A program made the translations under genes and the position numbers. Below are positions 17,217 through 25,249 of a stretch of DNA of 39,134 nucleotides, in pieces (position 1 is the first letter of the stretch; every line of letters begins with the position of its first letter). The stretch covers positions 1-39,134 of the forward strand of contig NZ_JACJUU010000016.1 in NCBI RefSeq assembly GCF_014237865.1, read 5' to 3'. Under the pieces are notes generated by a model. That model saw only the letters and a list, made by a program, of their open reading frames with translations, was not told where the DNA came from and did not search any database. This DNA comes from Pusillimonas minor. GTDB lineage: Bacteria > Pseudomonadota > Gammaproteobacteria > Burkholderiales > Burkholderiaceae_B.

Positions 17217-18368
17217 TCAGTCAGGGCGTACAATCCATGTGCTGCTCTTGGGCGAAACTTTGCCACGTTGGTACACCTCCTGAGTAGACGAGACGAATGA
17301 ACCAATCGAAAACTCCTGAACAGCCTTCTGACGCGCGCGCTGACCCATGGAAACTAGATCTGTAGGGCTTTCCAACACCTTCGTTAGAACGGAAGCTATC
17401 GCCTGCGGATCTCGGATTGGCACAATCCAGCCATCATGTCCATTTTCGACGTTCTCTGGTAAACCACCCGCATCACTTACGATTACAGGTATACCCATAG
17501 CCATCATTTCTCGGCATGCAAACGAAATAGTCTCTATCTCAGATGACACAACAAACCCGACGTCCAATGCTGCCAAGCATGAACGGACATCATCCAAAAG
17601 CCCGGTAAAAACCACACTATTGCGTAGGTTTAATGCCTCGACTCTGGCGCGCTGAGCATCTGATGGAAGAACGCCGGCAATCAAGATGACGATTTGGCTT
17701 CGTAGCACAGAAGGAAGAAGAGAGACGGCTTCAACCATATCCAGCCAATTCTTGTACGCCGCGGTTCCCGCATTGCTACCCACAACTAACCGCCCCGCCA
17801 AGTGAGTCGGAATCCAGCAGCGTTTCGCAGCCAATCGCTCCTCTCGCGAAGGGGGAACAAACCTGTCTAAGTCAACACCATTACGGATTACGTGCAGACG
17901 GCACCCGCTGAAGTATGAATCGACCAACTTTTTCCGCGAATGGTCGCAGACGCAAATGACATGATCCGTAGCAAGCTTTGCACGAGCTAGCGCTCCGACG
18001 CTTCGAGATAGGCGGTCACTATGTTGGGAATACACGAGCACTGGACGCCAAGTGCCAGATCCAATCAATGCGAACATACAGGCACGATGATCTGCCGCGC
18101 CGTTAACATGAATAATGTCAAATTGCTCACGCCGCAAGAATGCTCTCAGGCACCGAATGCCCAGCAGCGTTTTGAGCAATCCTCCTTTGAATTCGTGCTG
18201 CATAGTCCGAACGCCTGGCAGAACCGCAGCTGATTCGAAAAGGCGGCTCCCTCTGGGCGCCGCAATGACGATCTCGTGCTCACTGCCGAGCTCCCGCGCA
18301 AGCGAGAGAATGTAAGTAGTGTGTCCTCCGCCGTCACCTCGATGAAAGTTGGTATAGAGAATCTTCAT
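17217..18368 (-). CDS. GT4-family glycosyltransferase
   Basis: This 383-residue protein has the two-Rossmann-fold GT-B architecture of family 4. The N-terminal GDGGGHTTYI glycine-rich loop, the RNGVDLDRFVPP motif in mid-protein, and the nucleotide-sugar-binding EMMAMGIPVIVSDAGGLPENV motif are visible. Such enzymes build lipopolysaccharide, capsule or exopolysaccharide. The frame is open upstream to 18503, but the ATG at 18368 begins at the first beta strand (MKILYTNFHRG). No polysaccharide genes surround it, so the substrate cannot be inferred. It is isolated on the minus strand next to the copper operon and has no CopR-type box. Confidence 0.88.
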   Translation of the reverse strand: MKILYTNFHRGDGGGHTTYILSLARELGSEHEIVIAAPRGSRLFESAAVLPGVRTMQHEFKGGLLKTLLGIRCLRAFLRREQFDIIHVNGAADHRACMFALIGSGTWRPVLVYSQHSDRLSRSVGALARAKLATDHVICVCDHSRKKLVDSYFSGCRLHVIRNGVDLDRFVPPSREERLAAKRCWIPTHLAGRLVVGSNAGTAAYKNWLDMVEAVSLLPSVLRSQIVILIAGVLPSDAQRARVEALNLRNSVVFTGLLDDVRSCLAALDVGFVVSSEIETISFACREMMAMGIPVIVSDAGGLPENVENGHDGWIVPIRDPQAIASVLTKVLESPTDLVSMGQRARQKAVQEFSIGSFVSSTQEVYQRGKVSPKSSTWIVRPD

Positions 18369-19315
18369 AATGACAGCGGTGCGGTGAAACGAGATATCTT
18401 TTTCATATTCGAAATGGTCGCTATCGTTTAGAAATGGCTCAGGACAACACGAGATGTCTACTAGAGTTTGAAATGCTTCTGACCCGGGCTTTGGGATATC
18501 CACCTAGCCTTCTTTTGCAGCCACCTGTTTACTTCGACACCTTCGCGCATTCCCGTAGAACTGCAGACTCGTTGTTTATCAACGCCAGAAGACAACCTAA
18601 GCTTTGACCGAGCTACGGGTACTTAAGCGAAGCGGCAATCCAGCGTGCTGAGGAGATCAAAGCTTGTTTTCTTTGCGAAGCCACCGCTATGAGGATGGTG
18701 GGTTCTTCGCCTACAAGACGCGAATGATAAGCGTACAGACGTGACAAACGTCGAACTCGAGGATTACTTTTTTGCAATGCACATTAGAAGCGCGTCGACC
18801 CAGATAGGCAGCTTTGAAGACTGCGAACTTCCGATAGCGCAATAGCCTCCGCTCGCATGAGCATGGACCAATAGCGCCTCAGTTCGTATGCCTTCTTCGT
18901 AGGTTCAACGATGTGCAAACCACCCTGCTCTTTGAACGACATAGCAGAACAATCTACATGATCAAGCAAGACCAAAGGAAACGGCGCGGACCAATTTCAA
19001 TGAACTATGTAGACCCGAACTCCAGCGTTATTTTTACTACCTGAATCTACGCTTGAAGTTGCTATCAACCGTCAACTCAGCTCTGAACGGCGACGTAATC
19101 GAGATGATCACGGCCACTGAATTTCAGCGAATTCCGTTCCCTGCCAACTATCATTACCGGAAGATGATTACGAGATTACATCTCCGTCAGGAAGCTCGAA
19201 ATTCACTGCGCGTTAACGAAACACTGCTGTAATGCCGGCGACTTCCATTCGGAAGTTTGATCAGTTGACCCACAAAAGGTCTTGCAACTGATCAAGGCTA
19301 ATTTCTGGAGTTTTC
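18369..19315. other. Long gene-poor stretch between glycosyltransferase and porin
   Basis: In about 950 bp I see no recognisable gene. One minus-strand frame of 63 codons (18784-18975) is open but has no family match that I know. An imperfect inverted repeat lies near 18677-18712 (GCGAAG to CTTCGC). The last 100 bp must hold the porin promoter, which I could not place. The direct half-site pair ATTACGAGATTAC near 19166 is not a proper CopR-type box. Confidence 0.4.
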
Positions 19316-20419
19316 ATGAAAAAGAGTTTGCTGGTAGCCGCCTTGTTATCCGGTTTTTCAGGTGCGGCGCAAGCCAATACATCCGTAACGCTATATGGTC
19401 TTTTGGATGGTGGTGTGGGCTATACAAAATTCAAAAGCGACACAGCCAGCGCATCCAAAACGGGTGGTTGGGATGGCGCTCAGTCGAGCAATCGCTGGGG
19501 CTTGCGGGGCAGCGAAGATCTGGGTGATGGCCTGAAGGCCATCTTCACGCTGGAAAACGGTTACAGCCTGATGAACGGTACCCAAGCCCAAGGCGGTCGT
19601 CTGTATGGCCGAGAAGCGGTGCTTGGTCTGAAATCCGATGCTTGGGGCACGATCACGCTGGGCCGCCAGGGCAACATCGCCTACCGCTGGCTGGCTGGTG
19701 TCGCCACGCCCTTCGGCAACAACTTCAATCAAGCTCGTACCGCCGGCACGTTCAGCGTGGCTGAGGTACGTTACGATAACCAGATTCAGTACCTGACTCC
19801 CAGCATTTCTGGCTTCCAGGCTGGTATCGGGTATTCGTTCAATGCGGATGGCGAGCAAGAGTTCAAGCAAGGGGACCATAACGAGCCGAATGTCCGCGCC
19901 GTGACTGCGGGTCTACGCTATTTGAATGGTCCCGTGGCTGCGGTTCTGACCTATGACCAGATAAACGACGCTAAGACCGCCACCGGCATCAAGGCCAAAT
20001 CCTGGAACCTTGCAGGCAGTTATGACTTCGAGGTGGCCGAGGTACATCTGGGCTTCGGCATCACTGATGACGGCTGGTTCGGCACTCCTTCTCAACTGCG
20101 CGATTCGGAACTCGGTTTCGGCAGTATCCGCGCTTACAACAACGGCTTCCGTGCTAACTCTTACGGCGTAGGCCTAAGCGCCCCTGTCGGCGCGCGCGGT
20201 AAGCTGCTCGCCGGTTGGGGCATGGTCGACCCCCGCAACAGCGGTGCGGCCTACGCTGGCCGAGACCTCAAATCGCAGCACATTTTTGGTCTAGCCTACA
20301 CCTATAAGCTCTCCGCGCGCACCAATCTTTATGCGCAAGGCGCCTATGGAAAAAATGTCGCCTTCGTTTCGGGTAACAAGACTCAGTCGATTGGCGTCGG
20401 CCTGCGTCACAGCTTCTAA
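19316..20419 (+). CDS. General porin of the Burkholderiales OmpC/Omp32 type
   Basis: This 367-residue outer-membrane porin has a signal peptide (about 1-20, ending AQA). The mature start resembles NTSVTLYGLLDGGVGY, and amphipathic strands end in GVGLRHSF with the terminal Phe needed for barrel insertion. It matches trimeric 16-strand general porins of betaproteobacteria that pass small hydrophilic solutes, often with anion preference. It stands alone and is followed by a strong hairpin. Its place among metal genes could be chance. Confidence 0.93.
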   Translation: MKKSLLVAALLSGFSGAAQANTSVTLYGLLDGGVGYTKFKSDTASASKTGGWDGAQSSNRWGLRGSEDLGDGLKAIFTLENGYSLMNGTQAQGGRLYGREAVLGLKSDAWGTITLGRQGNIAYRWLAGVATPFGNNFNQARTAGTFSVAEVRYDNQIQYLTPSISGFQAGIGYSFNADGEQEFKQGDHNEPNVRAVTAGLRYLNGPVAAVLTYDQINDAKTATGIKAKSWNLAGSYDFEVAEVHLGFGITDDGWFGTPSQLRDSELGFGSIRAYNNGFRANSYGVGLSAPVGARGKLLAGWGMVDPRNSGAAYAGRDLKSQHIFGLAYTYKLSARTNLYAQGAYGKNVAFVSGNKTQSIGVGLRHSF

Positions 20420-20432
20420 GTTGGCATGATGT

Positions 20433-20468
20433 CCATCAGCGGTGCAGAAACTCCATGCACGCTGATGG
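20433..20468 (+). terminator. Hairpin behind the porin gene
   Basis: The 8-bp stem CCATCAGC (20433-20440) with GCTGATGG (20461-20468) is extended by GTGCA pairing with TGCAC across a one-base bulge. It lies 14 bp after the porin stop. There is no clear T tract, so it may act mainly to stabilise the message end. Confidence 0.55.
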
Positions 20469-20931
20469 GCGATTGTGCTTGCCTCGATAGCCGCTATGGT
20501 GTGCTGCTTTTCTTTCCGAAACGACGGCATGGCGGGGAAGAAGCCAGGCGTGATTGAAGTGGGGCTCAGACTGACCGAACGGTTTGGTAGGCTCCCAGCC
20601 GCTTTCCTAGTGGCGCTCACATCGACTGTTCCGACACTGCCCATCGGTGAGGTGAACCGCCCCGAGCGTAGTGGGAGACACCGTCAAGGCGAGACTTGCT
20701 GCAACAGCGTTCGAAAGGTTCAACTTACCCGAAGAATCGAGCATGATCAATCGTATACATCTAACGAAACCACTTAGACAAAGATCATGGTGCCTCAAGT
20801 TGGGTAACAAAAAAGTAATGCACGTGTTCGCAAACTGACCAGGCTGATTTCTTACAATTCAATCAGCGGCTTAACCTTCTTCACGCGCCATTGCACGGCC
20901 GCATGCGTTCGTAAATTTTAGGAGTAAACAT
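20469..20931. other. Intergenic stretch upstream of the DUF4148 gene
   Basis: No gene is supportable. Open frames on both strands (20475-20777 plus, 20291-20644 minus) show no family signature. The right end holds a CopR-type box (20804-20819) and a TACAAT -10 (20853-20858). Confidence 0.4.
20804..20819 (+). promoter_or_regulatory. CopR-type box upstream of the DUF4148 gene
   Basis: GTAACA-AAAA-AGTAAT is a weaker version of the ATTACA-N4-TGTAAT box. It is placed exactly 33 nt before the -10-like TACAAT at 20853-20858. The supposed -35 position reads GCAAAC, a poor match, consistent with activation by a bound regulator. Confidence 0.6.
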
Positions 20932-21252
20932 ATGACCAACTTGAAAAAGAACCTTTTCGCAGCAGTGCTGCTGGCGACATCGACGATGGCAGTCAGCGCA
21001 CAGCCGCATACGTCCGCTGTCAGTGCAAGCGCGGCGGCGTCCTCAAGCATAGATAAGACGCGCGCGGAAGTGCGTGCAGATCTAGCATTGTGGAAGAAAG
21101 CGGGGCTCGATCAATTCCGGGTAGACTACGAGCCCTCCATTACCTTTAGCCGCGAATACAGATCTGCCTACGCTGAGTATGTTCGTATGCGTAATGGCCC
21201 AGAATATAACGCAGAGGTACAACGGGAGGTACAACGGCAATCGAAACGGTAA
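20932..21252 (+). CDS. DUF4148-domain periplasmic protein (PrsQ-like)
   Basis: This 106-residue protein has a signal peptide (about 1-23, ending VSA) and a C-terminal DUF4148 domain with the family pattern TRAEVRADLALWKKAGLD, then YRSAYAEYVRMRNGPEY. DUF4148 proteins are small, Burkholderiales-specific and of unknown mechanism. In Cupriavidus metallidurans, PrsQ2-like members lie next to heavy-metal two-component genes and raise metal tolerance. The same layout is seen here: the histidine kinase gene ends 142 bp away and is convergent. A CopR-type box and a TACAAT -10 lie upstream. Confidence 0.88.
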   Translation: MTNLKKNLFAAVLLATSTMAVSAQPHTSAVSASAAASSSIDKTRAEVRADLALWKKAGLDQFRVDYEPSITFSREYRSAYAEYVRMRNGPEYNAEVQREVQRQSKR

Positions 21253-21296
21253 TTCGATTTGACGAGGCTCTTCTCCATGAAGGAGTAGCAATAGTC

Positions 21297-21333
21297 ACCG
21301 CGCATAGCTACACTTGTGCGCGGTATTCTTATC
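21297..21333 (+). terminator. Terminator-like hairpin between DUF4148 gene and histidine kinase
   Basis: A perfect 8-bp stem, ACCGCGCA (21297-21304) with TGCGCGGT (21317-21324), has a 12-nt loop and is followed by the T-rich ATTCTTATC. It lies between two convergent genes and may stop the DUF4148 transcript. Confidence 0.65.
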
Positions 21334-21394
21334 TAACACCTAGGCGGTCATTCCCATGTATGGCGCGGTTAATATCCGAACACGAATACCAAAA

Positions 21395-22729
21395 CTAATG
21401 TAGTGGTCGAGCCACTGTAAACCCCATAGTAACCAATCGATCGACCGTCCTACAAAACGTTTTTCCGCCATGCATTCGAGCTATCGCGGCAACGATCGCT
21501 AACCCCAGACCAAAATGATCTTGATCACTAGACACCCGCTCTGCCGGTAACCTGACGAACCGCTCAAAGCACCTTACCAGGTGCTCTTGTGCGACAGGCG
21601 TGCCAAGATTACAAACTGCGATCCGCACTTCTTCGCCTGCTGATTCCACGACAATCAGCACGTCGCTGAACGCGTCGGCGTGCCGGATCGCATTTGATAG
21701 TAGATTCGACACGGCGCGTTGAAAAAGCGTACGGCTAATCATTGCTGAGGCGTCGCCCACAAGCAGTAATTTCACATCAGCCTCTTCGGCCTGAGCCTCG
21801 TGATAATCCATAACCTCCTGGATTGTAATGGCAATACTGTTGGTCTGTTCTGTCTTAATTCTCGTGCCGCCATCGGCCCGTGCGAGGAGCAATATGTCGC
21901 TTATGACTCTTTCCATTCTGTGTAGATCTTCTAGATTAGAAGCGAGCATTTCGTTAAGCGAGTGCTCATAGCGTTTCGAACTTAATGCCAGCTCGGTTTC
22001 ACCAATCAGCGTTGCCAACGGCGTCCTTAGCTCATGGGCCAGATTGGCATTAAATTCCTCCATCTGAGCATAGGCACCTTCGATACGTTCAAGCAACGCG
22101 TTGAACTGGACCATCAACGGTAGAATTTCTGCCGGAGGGGCCTTCGTCTCCAGTCGCTCGCCAAGCCGTTCCGGAGACAGTTTCGCGACCTGGCGACTCA
22201 ATACATCGATCGGAGTCAGCGCCCTGCGAACCAACCACGCGGCACCTAACGATGCGAGTACTGCGCCTAAAATTGCGCCGATAAACAGAGCCAGTGCCAA
22301 GCGCTTGAGAAAACGGACGTCGGAAGTGATGTCCATGCTCAGTTGCGCTTGGAGCGGTCCCGTCGATAGTCCATACTCGGGTAGCATAAACGTAAGCTGC
22401 CGAAACATGCTTTCCTTGGCGTTTAATGGTCTTTTGCCAAACGTCTGGGTCACACTGCTACTTTGCAGAACCAGCGAGAGCTCTGGATGGCCATGGAAGA
22501 AATCCAAGAGCTGATGTTGCAACGATTCGAAGCTATCTTTAGATACATTTTCCGTAGTTAAATGCAGAATCGCCCTCTGCTTTTCCGCCAAAAGCTCGGT
22601 CTGACGGGTCGCGAAATTCGAACTAATAACAAGATAGACAGCTGTACAGATCAGTCCTACACTTACCAAGGTCTGTATCGCGAGCCAGCGCGAAAGTCGG
22701 CCTCGAATTGAGTTTGAGCAACTCAACAT
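21395..22729 (-). CDS. copS: Heavy-metal sensor histidine kinase
   Basis: This 444-residue membrane kinase has transmembrane helices at about 17-37 and 145-167 flanking a periplasmic sensor region, then a HAMP domain. The HisKA domain has His232 in NANLAHELRTPLA as the phosphorylation site. The ATPase domain shows the N box NLLSNAIRHAD and the G box DHFGLGLAI. It fits the CopS/CusS/CzcS family that detects periplasmic Cu, Ag or Zn. Its start overlaps the 3' end of the regulator gene by 7 bp (22723-22729), so translation is coupled. It probably controls the boxes described at 11396, 17070, 20804, 23577, 24879 and 29313. Confidence 0.9.
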   Translation of the reverse strand: MLSCSNSIRGRLSRWLAIQTLVSVGLICTAVYLVISSNFATRQTELLAEKQRAILHLTTENVSKDSFESLQHQLLDFFHGHPELSLVLQSSSVTQTFGKRPLNAKESMFRQLTFMLPEYGLSTGPLQAQLSMDITSDVRFLKRLALALFIGAILGAVLASLGAAWLVRRALTPIDVLSRQVAKLSPERLGERLETKAPPAEILPLMVQFNALLERIEGAYAQMEEFNANLAHELRTPLATLIGETELALSSKRYEHSLNEMLASNLEDLHRMERVISDILLLARADGGTRIKTEQTNSIAITIQEVMDYHEAQAEEADVKLLLVGDASAMISRTLFQRAVSNLLSNAIRHADAFSDVLIVVESAGEEVRIAVCNLGTPVAQEHLVRCFERFVRLPAERVSSDQDHFGLGLAIVAAIARMHGGKTFCRTVDRLVTMGFTVARPLH

Positions 22730-23418
22730 TCGGCATCCCGAGCCTCAATTACATAGCCCATGCCGCGCACGGTGTGTATGAGTTTGTTCTCGAACGGGCC
22801 ATCCACCTTTGCGCGTAATCGCCGCACGGCCGCTTCAACTACGTTAGTATTATTGTTGAAATTAATATCCCATACCTGTTCCGCTAAAGTCTGCCGAGAC
22901 AAGACTTGGCCACGCTTTCGCATGAACAACTGGAGCAAAGCGAACTCCTTCACAGTCAAGTTGATCGGCTGCTCGTTCCGATAGACGCGTCGGCGCAGAA
23001 GATCCAACTCTAGATCAGCTACGCGAACGATATTCGTGTGGGAGTCAGTCAAGTTTGCAGGATCGTTCCTACGAACCAACGCGAAGATCCGAGCCATGAG
23101 CTCGGTCAGCGAGAAGGGCTTGGGAAGGTAATCGTCAGCGCCATCCTCCAGCCCTCTTACCCGGTCTTCAACCCGGTCTCTTGCGCTAAGCATGAGCACT
23201 GGCACACGACTCTGCTTGCGCAGCTCGCGTAATAGTTGAAATCCATCCATACCCGGCAACATTACATCCAGAAGGATAAGATCGTATGGGGTTTCCCGTG
23301 CGAAATATAGACCTTCCCTGCCATCGCCAGCCACATCAACCACATAGCCATGTTCCGTCAATGCTCGACGTAAGTAGTCCGCAAGCTTTCTTTCATCTTC
23401 GACCACAAGAACTTTCAT
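22723..23418 (-). CDS. copR: OmpR-family heavy-metal response regulator
   Basis: This 231-residue regulator has a receiver domain with phospho-acceptor Asp51 in LILLDVMLPG and a C-terminal winged-helix DNA-binding domain (LTVKEFALLQLFMRKRGQVLSRQTLAEQVW region). It belongs to the CopR/CusR/CzcR/IrlR group. A longer frame runs upstream to 23574, but the ATG at 23418 (MKVLVVEDE) is where such proteins begin. GGAGG lies about 13 nt upstream, which is rather far. A CopR-type box 158 bp upstream with TAACGT at 33 nt suggests autoregulation. It is co-transcribed with the kinase. Confidence 0.92.
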   Translation of the reverse strand: MKVLVVEDERKLADYLRRALTEHGYVVDVAGDGREGLYFARETPYDLILLDVMLPGMDGFQLLRELRKQSRVPVLMLSARDRVEDRVRGLEDGADDYLPKPFSLTELMARIFALVRRNDPANLTDSHTNIVRVADLELDLLRRRVYRNEQPINLTVKEFALLQLFMRKRGQVLSRQTLAEQVWDINFNNNTNVVEAAVRRLRAKVDGPFENKLIHTVRGMGYVIEARDAEC

Positions 23419-23720
23419 TGCGGGTGTGATTCCTCCATGGGATAAGGGCTGAGCGCACAGTGGCGCGTGAGGCGACACCGCATCTGCTGTCGTAACTAGC
23501 AGCTCGTTCCTAACGCACGGTATTCTCGCAACTGTATACGTTACGTTATTCAGCCTGTCATTAGACGAACACAATCATTACAAATTCGTAATCTCGGCCG
23601 CATATGTAGTTTGGCGTGTGAACTGCCACTAACAATGGGATGGTCGCTACCATCACATTTTTGACATATTTAGGCCTCGTCGCAATGCGTCACCGTTCAA
23701 GTGGTCTATATGAGACTATT
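23419..23720. other. Regulatory stretch upstream of copR
   Basis: No gene is present in these 302 bp. They hold the copR leader, the -10-like TAACGT (minus strand, 23538-23543) and the box at 23577-23592. The far end adjoins the stop codon of the GT2 gene, which is transcribed towards copR. I saw no strong terminator between them. Confidence 0.5.
23577..23592 (-). promoter_or_regulatory. CopR-type box upstream of copRS
   Basis: ATTACA-AATT-CGTAAT is an 11-of-12 match to the inverted half-sites. Exactly 33 nt downstream on the minus strand is TAACGT; TATACA at 23533-23538 is an alternative -10 at 38 nt. It is placed for autoregulation of the two-component operon. Confidence 0.65.
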
Positions 23721-24743
23721 TTATGCATGTGAGCGCTCGGAACTGGCAGTCATTTGGTCCACTACTCTTCCTCGCTTCAGCACCTCATGCACCAAATACA
23801 CGGGACGTTGCTTAGTTTCGTAATAAGTCTTGCCGATGTACTCGCCAAGCAGCCCAATTGACAGCAATTGGGCACCACCAAGAAATGTAATCATGGCAAT
23901 GAGGGAAGGGTAACCTTGCACTGGGTCGCCGAAGACAAGCGTCTTGGCAACAATCCACAGGGCGAAAATAATGCCAAGAAATGCCGTCAGCAGGCCTCCA
24001 GCGACGACAAGGCGCAGCGGAGCGGTGGAGAAAGAAGTAATGCCCTGAAAGGCGAGGTTAAACAGGCTGGCGTAGTTCCATTTGGTAGTGCCCGCCACAC
24101 GCGGCATCCGATCATACTCAATGACTGTCGTGGGCAAGCCTATCCAGGCAAACAAGCCTTTCATGTAGCGATTCCGCTCGTTCAACTGTTGCAGGGCATA
24201 GATAGCCTTGCGGCTTAACAAGCGAAAATCGCCGGTATCGGGTGGGATCTCCACATCGCTGACAGCATTGAGCACGCGGTAGAAGTGATGCGCGCTGCGG
24301 CGCTTGAACCAGGTTTCGCCTGCTCTTGAGCTGCGGCGCATACAAACGACGTCCGCGCCTTCGTTCCAGGCTTGCATCATTTTGGGGATTAATTCTGGAG
24401 GATCCTGCAAGTCGGCATCCATGATGACGACCGCGGCGCCGACGGCATGCGCTAGGCCCGCTGTCAGAGCCGCTTCCTTTCCAAAGTTTCTGCTTAGAAA
24501 TACAGCCGTGACAGCCGAGTCATCATTGGCCAACCGTCTCATCACAGCGGGCGTACCGTCGCCACTACCATCGTCCACTAAGACCAGTTCATAAGTAACC
24601 CGTAGGCCGGTGAGCACAGCGGTCAACCGTTCGTACATAACCGTGATGACCTCCTGCTCGTTGTACAACGGAATCACTACCGACAACTCCGTCATGTCAC
24701 CCTTATCTAACTCGGGGCTCATTATCTCGACCAACGCGCTCAT
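23721..24743 (-). CDS. GT2 membrane glycosyltransferase (GtrB/DPM1-like)
   Basis: This protein of about 340 residues has an N-terminal GT2 domain with VVIPLYNEQE, LVDDGSGDGT and the metal-binding MDADLQDPPE, followed by two C-terminal transmembrane helices (starting near residues 233 and 265). This is the layout of polyprenyl-phosphate glycosyltransferases such as GtrB and ArnC, which load a sugar onto undecaprenyl phosphate for transfer in the periplasm. No GtrA flippase or third gtr gene lies beside it. The ATG at 24743 has AAGGG 9 nt upstream; ATG at 24695 (MTELSVV) is a good alternative. A CopR-type box and a TAGAAT -10 lie upstream, so it is probably metal-induced. I recall that a glycosyltransferase (gtrM) sits in the pMOL30 copper cluster, but I have not compared the two. 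Confidence 0.88.
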   Translation of the reverse strand: MSALVEIMSPELDKGDMTELSVVIPLYNEQEVITVMYERLTAVLTGLRVTYELVLVDDGSGDGTPAVMRRLANDDSAVTAVFLSRNFGKEAALTAGLAHAVGAAVVIMDADLQDPPELIPKMMQAWNEGADVVCMRRSSRAGETWFKRRSAHHFYRVLNAVSDVEIPPDTGDFRLLSRKAIYALQQLNERNRYMKGLFAWIGLPTTVIEYDRMPRVAGTTKWNYASLFNLAFQGITSFSTAPLRLVVAGGLLTAFLGIIFALWIVAKTLVFGDPVQGYPSLIAMITFLGGAQLLSIGLLGEYIGKTYYETKQRPVYLVHEVLKRGRVVDQMTASSERSHA

Positions 24744-24839
24744 GGAACACAACCCTTATGTAACGAATGACATTCATCACCGCAATTGCGGCGTTGATGT
24801 AGGAAACGAGCCTTGCATGGTTCTCGCCATATAGTTTCA

Positions 24840-24845
24840 ATTCTA
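24840..24845 (-). promoter_or_regulatory. -10 element of the GT2 gene
   Basis: On the minus strand TAGAAT matches five of six consensus bases and lies exactly 33 nt from the CopR-type box. The corresponding -35 position is CTGAAC and forms the centre of a perfect inverted repeat, CCGTCA (24857-24862) with TGACGG (24869-24874). Confidence 0.55.
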
Positions 24846-24878
24846 ATTAAGCAAAACCGTCAGTTCAGTGACGGCTCA

Positions 24879-24894
24879 ATTACTTTTTTGTAAT
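24879..24894 (-). promoter_or_regulatory. CopR-type box upstream of the GT2 gene
   Basis: ATTACT-TTTT-TGTAAT differs from the perfect dyad at one position. It lies 135 bp upstream of the preferred GT2 start and 33 nt upstream of TAGAAT. No other promoter-like signal for this gene was seen. Confidence 0.65.
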
Positions 24895-25059
24895 CCATCT
24901 GGAACGTAAGCTTGCCGGTCCATTGGCAATGCCTTTGGAGTCTCGGATCGCCAACCCCATGATTCCCTATTCGAGCTGGAATTTACCGTTCTTACTCTAA
25001 CGCTTTGCACACCACGGTTCAGTTCAAATCGTCCGGCATCCCTGGACTTTGCTGCCAAG

Positions 25060-25068
25060 TGATAGAAT
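25060..25068 (+). promoter_or_regulatory. Extended -10 promoter of the mntP transcript
   Basis: TGATAGAAT is an extended -10 element that ends 8 nt before the first bases of the conserved riboswitch at 25077. A good -35 hexamer is not evident. Confidence 0.5.
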
Positions 25069-25076
25069 TAGCCGTC

Positions 25077-25190
25077 CTCTTTGGGGAGTAGCCTACTTTC
25101 GACTTGGCGCGAAAGAGTTGCGTCAACATTCTTGGCTCCAAAGCCATGGCGCAAGCGGCCGAAAGGCATGGTGAGACCATAGACTTTTCT
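25077..25190 (+). ncRNA. yybP-ykoY manganese riboswitch
   Basis: The leader begins with CTTTGGGGAGTAGCC and contains the internal CGTCAACATTC, the GCCATGGC stem and the late GGTGAGACCATAG. The GGGGAGTAG and GAGACC loops are the two conserved Mn2+-binding elements of the yybP-ykoY class. These riboswitches turn on Mn2+ exporters when manganese is high, and the next gene is the exporter mntP. A hairpin at 25199-25234 close to the start codon may be the expression platform. The boundaries are approximate because I did not fold the RNA. Confidence 0.88.
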
Positions 25191-25198
25191 AGTGCGCT

Positions 25199-25234
25199 GC
25201 CGAGCCGTACCGGAAAGTCCATGTGTCGCTCGGC
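25199..25234 (+). promoter_or_regulatory. Hairpin before mntP, possible expression platform
   Basis: GCCGAGC (25199-25205) pairs perfectly with GCTCGGC (25228-25234). The 3' arm ends 15 nt before the mntP ATG and overlaps the only G-rich bases that could serve as a ribosome-binding site. It has no T tract, so translational control is more likely than termination. Confidence 0.5.
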
Positions 25235-25249
25235 TGGAACCACTCCCTC

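Noticed and set aside
17000-17305. 101-codon minus-strand frame between the cupredoxin operon and the GT4 gene
   Set aside because: It overlaps the 3' end of the GT4 gene on the same strand, covers the CopR-type box and shows no family pattern.
19160-19185. ATTACGAGATTACATC near the porin, considered as a seventh box
   Set aside because: The half-sites are in direct, not inverted, orientation and the spacing is wrong.
20652-20690. Sequence starting TGAACCGCCCCG, similar to ends of some IS3-family elements
   Set aside because: No transposase frame, second end or target duplication is visible nearby, so a chance match cannot be excluded.
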